Source: Kiritimatiellia bacterium (GTDB taxonomy: Bacteria > Verrucomicrobiota > Kiritimatiellia > SLAD01). From it: a stretch of 10,395 bases of DNA. The stretch is taken from NCBI GenBank assembly GCA_007125875.1, contig SLCI01000161.1:1-10395 (forward strand), written 5' to 3'. Positions within the stretch are counted from its first letter, which is position 1. Each line of letters starts with the position of its first letter. Made by a program: the position numbers and the translations under genes. This document shows, in pieces, positions 1-5,874 of this stretch. The notes beneath the pieces were generated by a model. The model was given only the letters and a program-made list of their open reading frames with translations, did no database searches and had not been told where the DNA came from.

Positions 1-1014
1 CAGGCGGCGATTGATGTCGGGATCTCGCTGGAGCCCGGTCGTTTCATGGCGCTGTTAGGGCCGAGCGGTTGCGGTAAGACCACCGTCTTGCGTATGTTGG
101 CGGGCTTTGAAACGCCTGACCAAGGCACGATTGAAATCGAAGGGCGCGCCGTGAGCGGTCCCGGTGTTTGGGTTCCACCTGAACAGCGACGCATCGGTAT
201 GGTATTTCAAGAATACGCATTATTCCCGCACCTGACGGTACAAGCTAACGTCGAGTTCGGTTTGCCTGCCGACAGTCCTTCGCGTCGCGAGCGCACGCAG
301 GAGGTGCTAAAGTTGGTCGGGCTTGAGGGGGTCCGGAATCGTATGCCACACGAGTTGTCTGGCGGGCAGCAGCAACGAGTAGCCTTAGCACGGGCACTGG
401 CCCCGCGCCCCGCCTTGATCCTGCTGGATGAACCTTTTTCGAATCTGGATGCCGCCTTACGGGACCGCGTCCGCCAAGAAGTGCGCTCCATTCTGCGCCA
501 AGCGGGCGCCACCGCACTCTTCGTCACGCACGATCAGGAGGAGGCGTTAAGTTTGGCTGACGAGATTGCGGTAATGATTGACGGACGCATCATGCAAAGT
601 GATCGACCTGAGCGCTTGTATCGTCGACCCGCCACCCACCAAGTGGCGACCTTTTTAGGTGACGCTAATTTCTTGCCGGGAAAAGCTGATGGCGAAAGTG
701 TCGAGTGCGAACTCGGTAAATTGGCTATTCTTGAACCGCAGCAGGGCGAAGTTGAATTAATGTTCCGACCGGAAGATCTGATTCTCACGCCCGACGAGCA
801 CGGGCCCGGCGAGATCATTGAGCGGACCTACTTTGGTCATGACCAAATGCTGAAGATCCGGCTCGATTCGAGTACCATATTGCGATCCCGATTGGTCGGA
901 TGTTGTCGCGGTATGCACGAGGGGCATCGTGTCCGCGTTCATATTGAAACGCCCATCATGGCTTATCCATCGCGCTACGGTTGTCCAGTTGACAAAGTCA
1001 CCTCGCTTGCCTAG
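1..1014 (+). CDS. ABC transporter ATP-binding protein (FbpC/PotA-like), 5' end outside window
   Basis: This is the ATPase subunit of an ABC importer, cytoplasmic, energising uptake through an inner-membrane permease. The reading frame is open from base 1, so the gene starts upstream; 337 residues are visible. Numbered from base 1, I see Walker A GPSGCGKT (20-27), Q-loop Gln70 in VFQEYALFPH, signature LSGGQ (119-123), Walker B ILLLDEP with Asp143 and Glu144, a D-loop (SNLD) and the H-loop His177. The last third, with the FRPED motif, looks like the TOBE domain of the CUT1/spermidine/iron class. The pattern GMVFQEYALFPHLTV and the total length are like FbpC (ferric iron) ATPases, but PotA- or CysA-type substrates are possible because the permease and binding protein are not in the window. 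No downstream partner follows, so this is probably the last gene of its operon. Confidence 0.9.
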   Translation, partial: QAAIDVGISLEPGRFMALLGPSGCGKTTVLRMLAGFETPDQGTIEIEGRAVSGPGVWVPPEQRRIGMVFQEYALFPHLTVQANVEFGLPADSPSRRERTQEVLKLVGLEGVRNRMPHELSGGQQQRVALARALAPRPALILLDEPFSNLDAALRDRVRQEVRSILRQAGATALFVTHDQEEALSLADEIAVMIDGRIMQSDRPERLYRRPATHQVATFLGDANFLPGKADGESVECELGKLAILEPQQGEVELMFRPEDLILTPDEHGPGEIIERTYFGHDQMLKIRLDSSTILRSRLVGCCRGMHEGHRVRVHIETPIMAYPSRYGCPVDKVTSLA

Positions 1015-1017
1015 GGT
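989..1017 (+). promoter_or_regulatory. Sigma-70-type promoter for tRNA-Met
   Basis: A perfect -35 hexamer TTGACA (989-994) is followed after 17 bases by TAGGGT (1012-1017) as -10. The expected start point, around 1024, is about 14 bases ahead of the mature tRNA. The -35 lies inside the last codons of the ABC ATPase gene, and the -10 includes its TAG stop codon. Sequence evidence only. Confidence 0.55.
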
Positions 1018-1037
1018 ATGCGCTTCACCACCCTTTT

Positions 1038-1114
1038 GGCGGAGTAGCTCAGTTGGTCAGAGCAGCGGAATCATAATCCGCGTGTCGGGGGTTCAAATCC
1101 CTCCTCCGCCACCA
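1038..1114 (+). tRNA. tRNA-Met (anticodon CAT), elongator type
   Basis: A full cloverleaf can be folded by hand. Acceptor GGCGGAG (1038-1044) pairs with CTCCGCC (1104-1110), followed by discriminator A and an encoded CCA (1112-1114). The anticodon stem GCGGA/TCCGC (1065-1069/1077-1081) encloses loop ATCATAA with CAT at 1072-1074. The T arm GGGGG/CCCTC (one G-U pair) encloses TTCAAAT. The standard acceptor pairing starting G-C excludes an initiator tRNA, which has an unpaired first position. CAT could also be a lysidine-modified tRNA-Ile2; the overall sequence looks more like elongator tRNA-Met. The tRNA stands alone downstream of the ABC gene. Confidence 0.93.
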
Positions 1115-1349
1115 CTCTCAGCAGACGTTTCCAGATTGCATCTCAGCAATTACCTGCCTAACGGCTTCCATGTGAACGCCTTGGCTGGGTGCGAGCCGGC
1201 CGTCCTGCTTCTTGCATTTTAACCCGGGATCTTTTTCTTCGCCACTCTATGCGCGGCTTTGTTGGTGGGATATGCCCGCGCAGATGTCCAGTCGTGGTTC
1301 GCTCCGTGAAAAGCAATGTTTGGTGGTATGCCGACAAATCCAGCAGTCA

Positions 1350-1380
1350 GATTGTTTGCGATTATTGTTGCCAAACAATC
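1350..1380. repeat. 9-bp perfect inverted repeat upstream of the GLUG gene
   Basis: GATTGTTTG (1350-1358) and its exact reverse complement CAAACAATC (1372-1380) are separated by 13 bases. It lies 43 bases ahead of the GTG codon at 1423 and overlaps the candidate -35 box, so it may be an operator. As RNA it would be a hairpin with a 13-base loop, but no T-run follows, so a terminator is less likely. Confidence 0.5.
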
Positions 1381-1397
1381 CGGATAATACATATATT
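1368..1397 (+). promoter_or_regulatory. Candidate promoter of the GLUG gene
   Basis: TTGCCA (1368-1373) is followed after 18 bases by TATATT (1392-1397) in an AT-rich segment just ahead of the gene. The -35 box falls in the right part of the 9-bp inverted repeat. The match is by eye; the AT-rich stretch offers other -10 choices (TACATA 1388-1393). Confidence 0.35.
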
Positions 1398-1422
1398 ACA
1401 TAAGTTCCGAAAAGGGCGATAG

Positions 1423-3117
1423 GTGAATGAGATGAAGAAGCTCTGGTCAATATTCGTGATTACAGTCGGTAGCGGCTTAGTCGCCATGGGAATGCCCGGC
1501 GAGGGTTCACCAGAAGATCCTTTTCAGATTTCTACAGTTGAAGATCTTCAGCTAATGGCCGCTGACCTGAATGCTCATTACATTCTAGTCAATGACATCG
1601 ATGCATCAGCGACCGCTACTTGGAACCCTGTCGCTGGCTCACCTGGCGTTTACCGAGGGTTTGAGCCGATCGGCGATATCGGTTGGACGGTTCGATTTCG
1701 AGGATCTTTGGATGGCCAGGGATTCCTGATTCAGAACCTTTACGTAAATCGTCCCGATGAAGCCCGTAACGGTTTGTTTGGATACATTGAGGCAGGCGCT
1801 ACGGTGCAGAATCTCGGACTTTCCGACGTGACGGTGATCGGTGGGCAACGGACGGGTGGATTGGCGGGCGAGAATCATGGATTGATTCAGCGTGTTTTCA
1901 CCACGGGCTATGTGCAAGGAGCTTGGGCCACTGGCGGTCTCGTCGGTGAGAACAACATGTCGGGAATAATCGAAAACACCTATTCGCATGCCAGTCTCTC
2001 AATCAGCAACTATGGTGGCGGTTTGGTTGGAGCGAATCGGGGCACGATTCAGTATTCGCTGTCAAGTGGAGCGGTAATCGGTCCAACTTGGGCCCAAGGC
2101 GGCCTTGTAGGTCAAATGTCGGGGCAGGGAGAGGTTCAACATAGCTTTTGGGATATTGAAAGCTCAGGCGTCAATGCAAGCGCTGCAGGTACAGGCAAAA
2201 CGACCAGTGAGATGCTTGAGCTGGTCACATTTAGTTCGCTCGACATCGCAGACGTGGAAAATGCCAATGGACATACTTGGGTTATCGATTCAGGCAATGC
2301 CTATCCCACGTTCGGCTGGAACATCACTCCGGAGCAAATTGATACGATCAATGTTCTTAGTTGGCCTGAAGCAACAGAAATTACTTTTGGTGACCCATTA
2401 CTTGCTTCTTCGCTAATTGGTGGGCAAGCGTCTGTTGCTGGGGCATTTACCTTTGAAGATCCCTCTTTGGTACCCACAACGACCGGGAGTTATGCCGCTA
2501 CGATTCTATTCACGCCGAGTGACTCCTCCGCCGGCGATTCCATCGCTGAGACTGTTGATGTCGAGGTACAACCTCGTGTACTTACCGTCAGTGGAACTTT
2601 TTCGGTTGCTGATAAGGTGCAAGATGGGCGGCAAGACGCCGCAATCATCAATGACTCTTTAACGCTTAATAATTTGCTGCCAGGAAGTGATGTCCAGCTA
2701 CAACCACGCGCTGTATTTTCCGCAATCGGGCTCGGAACGCATGTTGTGACCTTGTCGAGCCAATCGTCATTGACGGGCCCTGATGCCGCTTTTTATATCT
2801 TGTCCCTAGAGAATGCGCCGACGACCACGGGTGCGATAGAGGCTCTAGAAATTCGGGGCCGTCCTGCTCCCGCGCAGGCTCAGTCGTCGCCCGATACGAG
2901 CTCGCAGCACGCTCGGCTGGAATGGCATGGCAGTGCCTGCCACCAAGATCCGCCATCGATGTATGAAGTTTTACGTACGACAAGCTTATCCGACCCCGAC
3001 TGGGAATCCGTTGCGTTGCTTGAGCGCATAGACGGTCTGCACACATGGATCAGCCCCGATCCGGTCCAGGGTTCTGTCTATTACCGAGTGAGGATAGCCC
3101 CTCCGCCCAATGGATAA
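1423..3117 (+). CDS. Secreted GLUG-repeat protein with MBG/YDG-like domains
   Basis: This is a 564-residue exported protein, probably cell-surface or extracellular; its function is unknown. The N-terminus (KK followed by a hydrophobic run to about residue 23) is a signal peptide. Residues 31-66 (DPFQIST..DLQLM..HYILVNDIDAS) are the usual lead-in to GLUG regions. Four GLUG motifs follow at about 144, 170, 198 and 225 (TGGLAGENHG, TGGLVGEN, GGGLVGANRG, QGGLVGQ), spaced 26-28 residues apart as in a beta-solenoid, closed by SFWD (241-244) and GKTTSEM. Residues about 317-383 resemble MBG domains, and 385-475 a YDG domain in which the usual Tyr of KVYDG is Gln (KVQDG). The end (about 497-558, ending YYRVR) is a beta-sandwich module of a type I associate with Verrucomicrobiota secreted proteins. 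There is no sorting motif such as LPXTG or PEP-CTERM. The start may be GTG 1423 (AAAGGG 7 bases upstream) or ATG 1432 (AGGTGA upstream), which also gives a good signal peptide. It has visibly more AT-rich codons than its neighbours and stands alone beside a tRNA, so lateral gain is possible. Confidence 0.85.
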   Translation: MNEMKKLWSIFVITVGSGLVAMGMPGEGSPEDPFQISTVEDLQLMAADLNAHYILVNDIDASATATWNPVAGSPGVYRGFEPIGDIGWTVRFRGSLDGQGFLIQNLYVNRPDEARNGLFGYIEAGATVQNLGLSDVTVIGGQRTGGLAGENHGLIQRVFTTGYVQGAWATGGLVGENNMSGIIENTYSHASLSISNYGGGLVGANRGTIQYSLSSGAVIGPTWAQGGLVGQMSGQGEVQHSFWDIESSGVNASAAGTGKTTSEMLELVTFSSLDIADVENANGHTWVIDSGNAYPTFGWNITPEQIDTINVLSWPEATEITFGDPLLASSLIGGQASVAGAFTFEDPSLVPTTTGSYAATILFTPSDSSAGDSIAETVDVEVQPRVLTVSGTFSVADKVQDGRQDAAIINDSLTLNNLLPGSDVQLQPRAVFSAIGLGTHVVTLSSQSSLTGPDAAFYILSLENAPTTTGAIEALEIRGRPAPAQAQSSPDTSSQHARLEWHGSACHQDPPSMYEVLRTTSLSDPDWESVALLERIDGLHTWISPDPVQGSVYYRVRIAPPPNG

Positions 3118-3131
3118 CCCTGCCTGTTGTG

Positions 3132-3151
3132 TAATAGCTTATAAGCTATTA
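3132..3151. repeat. Perfect 20-bp palindrome, copy 1 of a paired site
   Basis: Bases 3132-3151 are identical to their own reverse complement, with core ATAGCTTATAAGCTAT at 3134-3149. A perfect uninterrupted palindrome suits a dimeric DNA-binding protein better than an RNA hairpin, which would have no loop. It lies 107 bases ahead of the exonuclease ATG and just after the GLUG stop codon. Confidence 0.6.
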
Positions 3152-3175
3152 AGCGAACATGCGTCGACAAGGCCG

Positions 3176-3191
3176 ATAGCGTATAAGCTAT
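3176..3191. repeat. Second copy of the 16-bp palindrome (15/16 match)
   Basis: ATAGCGTATAAGCTAT differs from the core of copy 1 at one base (T to G at 3181). The copies are exactly 42 bases apart, about four helical turns, so proteins bound to both would sit on the same DNA face. It lies 32 bases before the candidate -35 of the exonuclease promoter. Confidence 0.55.
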
Positions 3192-3222
3192 AGGGTGAGT
3201 TTTTCCGTAATATCGTGCGACA

Positions 3223-3250
3223 TTGACCCAGTCCTAAAGCGCGATACACT
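3223..3250 (+). promoter_or_regulatory. Candidate promoter giving a leaderless exonuclease mRNA
   Basis: TTGACC (3223-3228), a 16-base spacer, then TACACT (3245-3250). Seven bases separate the -10 from the ATG at 3258, so transcription is expected to begin at or next to the A of the start codon. No Shine-Dalgarno sequence precedes that ATG, which agrees with a leaderless message. Confidence 0.45.
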
Positions 3251-3257
3251 TGGCGCT

Positions 3258-3830
3258 ATGTATCTCTTCTTCGACACGGAAACCACGGGCTTGCCACGCG
3301 TATACAATGCGCCCGCGCACCATTTGGATAACTGGCCGCGCATGATCCAACTGGCGTGGATGCTGGCCGATGAGGCGGGCGAGGAAGTCAAGAGCGCGGA
3401 ATACATCATCCGCCCAGATAACTTCTCGATCCCGTGGCGTGCTGCTTGGGTGCACGGTATTACAACGCGTGCCGCACGTCAAAAAGGGGTGCCATTGGCC
3501 ACCGCGCTGGACGCGTTCGTGGCCGATGTGGAGCGGGCGGATGTCCTGATTGCCCACAATATGGCGTTTGATTCCAAGGTGGTGGGTGCCGAGTTGCTGC
3601 GGAGTGGCCGTAAAGATATCGTTGCGCTGACTCCGCGCCGTTGCACCATGAAGTGGTCGGCACAGTATGTCGGATTGGCCGGCGTGCGCGGCTTCAAATG
3701 GCCCAACCTTCAGGAGCTTCACAAAAAGTTGTTCCGTCGCCGTTTCCGCGGCGCACACGATGCGCTCACCGACGTGCGTGCCTGCGCACGTTGCTACTTC
3801 GAATTGAAGCGCCTTGAGATCATGCCGTGA
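3258..3830 (+). CDS. DEDDh 3'-5' exonuclease (DnaQ/RNase T superfamily)
   Basis: A 190-residue stand-alone exonuclease, cytoplasmic, using two metal ions to remove nucleotides from 3' ends. Exo I is FFDTETTGLP with Asp6 and Glu8; Exo II is LIAHNMAFD with Asp105; Exo III is HDALTDVRA with His167 and Asp172. All five DEDDh residues are present. VHGIT at 65-69 is also typical of the DnaQ fold. It is the size of the small DnaQ-like proteins annotated as 3'-5' exonucleases; no polymerase or other domain is attached, so the natural substrate (DNA proofreading, repair or RNA trimming) cannot be told. I chose ATG 3258 because the family begins MYLFFDTETTG. A GTG at 3195 would add 21 residues unlike the family and would overlap the promoter. 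Confidence 0.9.
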   Translation: MYLFFDTETTGLPRVYNAPAHHLDNWPRMIQLAWMLADEAGEEVKSAEYIIRPDNFSIPWRAAWVHGITTRAARQKGVPLATALDAFVADVERADVLIAHNMAFDSKVVGAELLRSGRKDIVALTPRRCTMKWSAQYVGLAGVRGFKWPNLQELHKKLFRRRFRGAHDALTDVRACARCYFELKRLEIMP

Positions 3831-3842
3831 AGCCGTCTCGAT

Positions 3843-3870
3843 CCGTTTTTACGGCTCGGTAATCCTACCG
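3843..3870 (+). terminator. Two small hairpins just after the exonuclease gene
   Basis: CCGT-TTTT-ACGG (3843-3854) and CGGTA-ATCC-TACCG (3857-3870) begin 13 bases after the TGA. They are short and no T-run follows, so they are weak candidates for termination or 3'-end protection. They could equally belong to the structured region that follows. Confidence 0.25.
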
Positions 3871-3923
3871 GATTGCTCTGTATGCTGAACCTCTGCGTCC
3901 GGCGCGGTCCCGTTCACGATCCC

Positions 3924-4099
3924 GCCGCCCGTATAATACCAGTTGCTATAACCTTTCGGTACATTCTCAGGGCAACACAGATGTTGCCCCTCCGGTACAC
4001 GCTAAGCAGAATCAGTTAATGCAGAAGCATTCTGGAGGGATGTGCTCCGTCACGTCCTCGGAGAATAGACCGAATATTGGAAACTGGTATAAGGACGGC
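3924..4099 (+). ncRNA. Candidate structured RNA of unknown class
   Basis: Between two convergent genes, nested complementary blocks build a long rod: GCCGCCC 3924-3930 with GGACGGC 4093-4099 (one mismatch); ATACCAGTT 3936-3944 with AACTGGTAT 4082-4090 (9 bp); TTCGGT 3955-3960 with ACCGAA 4069-4074; a 2x2 internal loop; and ATTCTC 3963-3968 with GAGAAT 4061-4066. Inside are hairpins GGGCAACA-CAGA-TGTTGCCC (3970-3989, perfect 8 bp), CAGAAT/ATTCTG (4007-4034), and GGATGTG/CACGTCC (4038-4057, one G-U pair). Length and rod shape recall 6S RNA, but I recognise none of its conserved sequence, nor of RNase P RNA, tmRNA, SRP RNA or common riboswitches. The strand is uncertain; the G-U pair slightly favours plus. 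The promoter is unclear: TATAAT at 3932-3937 lies inside the first helices and would start the RNA too late to include them. Confidence 0.4.
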
Positions 4100-4124
4100 C
4101 TACAATTCCACCACCCAAGCTGGG

Positions 4125-4167
4125 GGACGCCTCTGTGTCTCCCGGCTCATTTCCTCACGTGGCGTCC
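4125..4167. repeat. 7-bp inverted repeat in the convergent gap
   Basis: GGACGCC (4125-4131) pairs perfectly with GGCGTCC (4161-4167), with an inner GTG/CAC (4135-4137/4156-4158). It may be a further helix of the RNA candidate to its left or a weak terminator for the alcohol dehydrogenase gene, whose stop is at 4218. No T-run is present on either strand. The remainder of 4100-4217 shows nothing I recognise. Confidence 0.3.
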
Positions 4168-4217
4168 GCTGAAAGCAGTTTGAGACAATCTGAATCCTAC
4201 AAGCTCGGTCACGCTCA

Positions 4218-5231
4218 TTACGCCTGTAGCACGATGCGATAGCGCGCCTTACCGGCCCGCAAATGCTCGAGCGCATCGTTCACATCCTGCATCGCAAAGA
4301 ACTCGGCTTGCGGCTTGATATCGTGCCGGGCGCAGAACGACAACATACTCGCAACCGTGGCCGGACTACCGAGCGGGGAAGCGGATATTGAGCGTTGTCC
4401 ACCGAGCAACGAGAAAACGGGCACTGCCAATGGTTCCAAAACAGCGCCAACAAAATGCAAGCGGCCCTGCGGTGCAAGTGCCTTGATGTAAGCATCCCAG
4501 TCCAATGAGACATTCACGGTCACCAAAATGAAGTCGAGCGAGCCCGCCAATTTGTTCAGGGCCTTGCGGTCCTGGCTGCTAACCGCGTGATGTGCGCCCA
4601 TTGCAAGAGCTTCGTCATGTTTTGCGGCGGTGGAGGTAAAGGCCGTGACTTCGCAGCCCCACTTGTTGAGGAACTTGACCGCCATGTGGCCGAGTCCACC
4701 GATCCCGACGACGCCTACTCGGTCGGTTGGCTTCACGTCGAAGGCGGCAATGGGCCCGAAAACGGTGATGCCGCCGCAGAAGAGGGGGCCTGCAGTTGCC
4801 GGATCAACACCCTCAGGTAAGGGTATTGCCCATTCAGCGCCACATCGCACACGGTCAGCGAAACCGCCATGCCGACCCACAATGGTTTGGGCGCTTGATG
4901 AGCAGAGGTGGTGTTGTCCGGACATGCACGTGTGGCAAGTCATACAGCTGCCAGCGATCCAGCCGACACCGACGCGCTGACCGACTTTCAGGTGTCGAAC
5001 ATGTTCGCCGGTCGCAACAATCTTGCCGATCACCTCGTGACCTGGCACGAGCGGATAGGTGGATGCGCCCCACTCGTTATCCAGCATCGATAAATCGGAA
5101 TGGCAAATGCCGCAGGACTCAACCTTGACTTCGACTTCATCTGATCCCAACGGATCAAATTTAAACGAGAACGGTTGCAGGGGCTGGCCCGGCTTCATGG
5201 CTGCAAAGGCTTCGACTGTTTGATCACTCAT
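4218..5231 (-). CDS. Zinc-dependent alcohol dehydrogenase, YahK/cinnamyl-alcohol-dehydrogenase type
   Basis: A 337-residue cytoplasmic medium-chain dehydrogenase that reversibly reduces aldehydes to alcohols. Catalytic zinc ligands are visible: Cys43 in GICHSD, His65 and Glu66 in GHE, and Cys152. The four structural-zinc cysteines are Cys96, Cys99, Cys102 and Cys110. The Rossmann motif is GIGGLGHMA (176-184). The second strand ends in a Thr-Ser-Thr stretch rather than an acidic residue, which in this family goes with NADP(H). The length is close to the usual 340-350. The start is well supported: GGAGA lies 6 bases upstream. The gene follows a small membrane protein gene by 47 bases, perhaps in an operon with the Nramp-like gene. 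The YahK/CAD family acts on a broad range of aldehydes, so detoxification is a reasonable guess; the true substrate is unknown. Confidence 0.93.
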   Translation of the reverse strand: MSDQTVEAFAAMKPGQPLQPFSFKFDPLGSDEVEVKVESCGICHSDLSMLDNEWGASTYPLVPGHEVIGKIVATGEHVRHLKVGQRVGVGWIAGSCMTCHTCMSGQHHLCSSSAQTIVGRHGGFADRVRCGAEWAIPLPEGVDPATAGPLFCGGITVFGPIAAFDVKPTDRVGVVGIGGLGHMAVKFLNKWGCEVTAFTSTAAKHDEALAMGAHHAVSSQDRKALNKLAGSLDFILVTVNVSLDWDAYIKALAPQGRLHFVGAVLEPLAVPVFSLLGGQRSISASPLGSPATVASMLSFCARHDIKPQAEFFAMQDVNDALEHLRAGKARYRIVLQA

Positions 5232-5237
5232 TCTACG

Positions 5238-5242
5238 TCTCC
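5238..5242 (-). promoter_or_regulatory. Ribosome binding site of the alcohol dehydrogenase gene
   Basis: Read on the minus strand, GGAGA follows a run of A and ends 6 bases before the ATG (5231). It fixes the start of the dehydrogenase, unlike several other genes here that have no clear Shine-Dalgarno sequence. Confidence 0.7.
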
Positions 5243-5278
5243 TTTTTTACAGTGTGTCGTGGTCGGGACGAACGCCCA

Positions 5279-5860
5279 TCATGGAAACGGCTGAAAAGCG
5301 TCACGCGCAATGCGGATCGCGTCGCTTGCGTCGATTGGCAGCAGTAACGGCGCGACCAGGAGCAAGATGGCTGCGATCACAAAGAGTCCGAGCGGCACAC
5401 GCTCCATGCGAAAGGTAGTATCTGCGGGTGCGGACTCTTTCTGGAAGCGCAGTAATTGCAACGCATCGTCTGAGCTCAAGAGAATCGCGCGCATTGCGAC
5501 TTGCCAGCCGGGAAAGCGCGCAGCAATACGGCCCAGGCCGCGCGCAAATTGTCCGGCACCAGCAAGTCCCGCCGCAGTTTCCAGGTAAACCTCCATACAG
5601 ACCGCCGCCAAGAGCAATGCCCAATCGAGCTGTGTGCGAGCTAAGCAGCCCAGCAAGCGGCGACTCGGCGGAAGCGTCTTAAGGCGCAGCCATTCCAAGC
5701 CGAAATGTAGCACGATCAAAAACGCTAACCAGAAGAGCGAGAGGAGTACACTGAGCAGTATGGACAGCACGACGTAAGGGAGAATGAAGCTCCAACGATC
5801 ATCGTGATTTTGGATCCAAGTGGTTGGTTCCGGATCACTATTCATGGTGCATTGTCCCAT
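5279..5860 (-). CDS. Hypothetical inner-membrane protein
   Basis: I do not recognise this 193-residue protein. A long hydrophobic segment spans about residues 24-52, a weaker one about 77-98, and a third about 155-175, so two or three membrane passes are likely. The stretch about 104-150 is amphipathic with several Arg residues and probably faces the cytoplasm. There are no cysteine or histidine clusters or catalytic motifs. The start may be ATG 5860 or ATG 5845; the second has GGGA about 9 bases upstream and drops five residues without touching the membrane segments. It begins 14 bases after the Nramp-like gene and is followed by the dehydrogenase after 47 bases, which suggests co-transcription. 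Being next to a transporter, it could be an accessory subunit, but that is a guess. Confidence 0.7.
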   Translation of the reverse strand: MGQCTMNSDPEPTTWIQNHDDRWSFILPYVVLSILLSVLLSLFWLAFLIVLHFGLEWLRLKTLPPSRRLLGCLARTQLDWALLLAAVCMEVYLETAAGLAGAGQFARGLGRIAARFPGWQVAMRAILLSSDDALQLLRFQKESAPADTTFRMERVPLGLFVIAAILLLVAPLLLPIDASDAIRIARDAFQPFP

Positions 5861-5874
5861 ATGCCATTAAAGTG

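Larger units (their letters stand above)
1115..1422. other. Non-coding stretch between tRNA-Met and the GLUG gene
   Basis: No convincing gene is seen in these 308 bases. Open frames of 63-97 codons cross it on both strands, but they have no recognisable motif or ribosome binding site and one runs through the tRNA. The right-hand third is AT-rich and holds an inverted repeat and a candidate promoter, listed separately. There is no clear terminator after the tRNA. Confidence 0.6.

Noticed and set aside
1038..1114. tRNA-Met as an integration site for a mobile island
   Set aside because: I found no repeat of the tRNA 3' end elsewhere in the window and no integrase gene, so an att site is not supported.
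929..1222. 97-codon frame spanning the end of the ABC gene and tRNA-Met
   Set aside because: It reads through an intact tRNA gene in another frame and cannot be a real gene.
1189..1422. 77-codon open frame in the gap before the GLUG gene
   Set aside because: No ribosome binding site or known motif, odd composition, and it crosses the inverted repeat and the candidate promoter.
3195..3257. GTG start at 3195 for the exonuclease
   Set aside because: It would add 21 residues absent from the family and would cover the candidate -35/-10 boxes; the family begins at MYLFFDTETTG.
3234..3758. 174-codon open frame antisense to the exonuclease
   Set aside because: It lies wholly opposite a gene with all five catalytic residues, has no recognisable motif, and has the His/Arg/Gln-rich make-up of an antisense shadow.
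3932..3937. TATAAT as the promoter of the RNA candidate
   Set aside because: It is a perfect -10, but no good -35 stands 16-18 bases upstream, and a start near 3944 would exclude the left strands of the two outer helices.
3924..4099. Identification of the structured region as 6S RNA
   Set aside because: Length and rod shape fit, but the conserved segments I remember from proteobacterial 6S RNA are not visible and the interior is branched, so I leave the class open.
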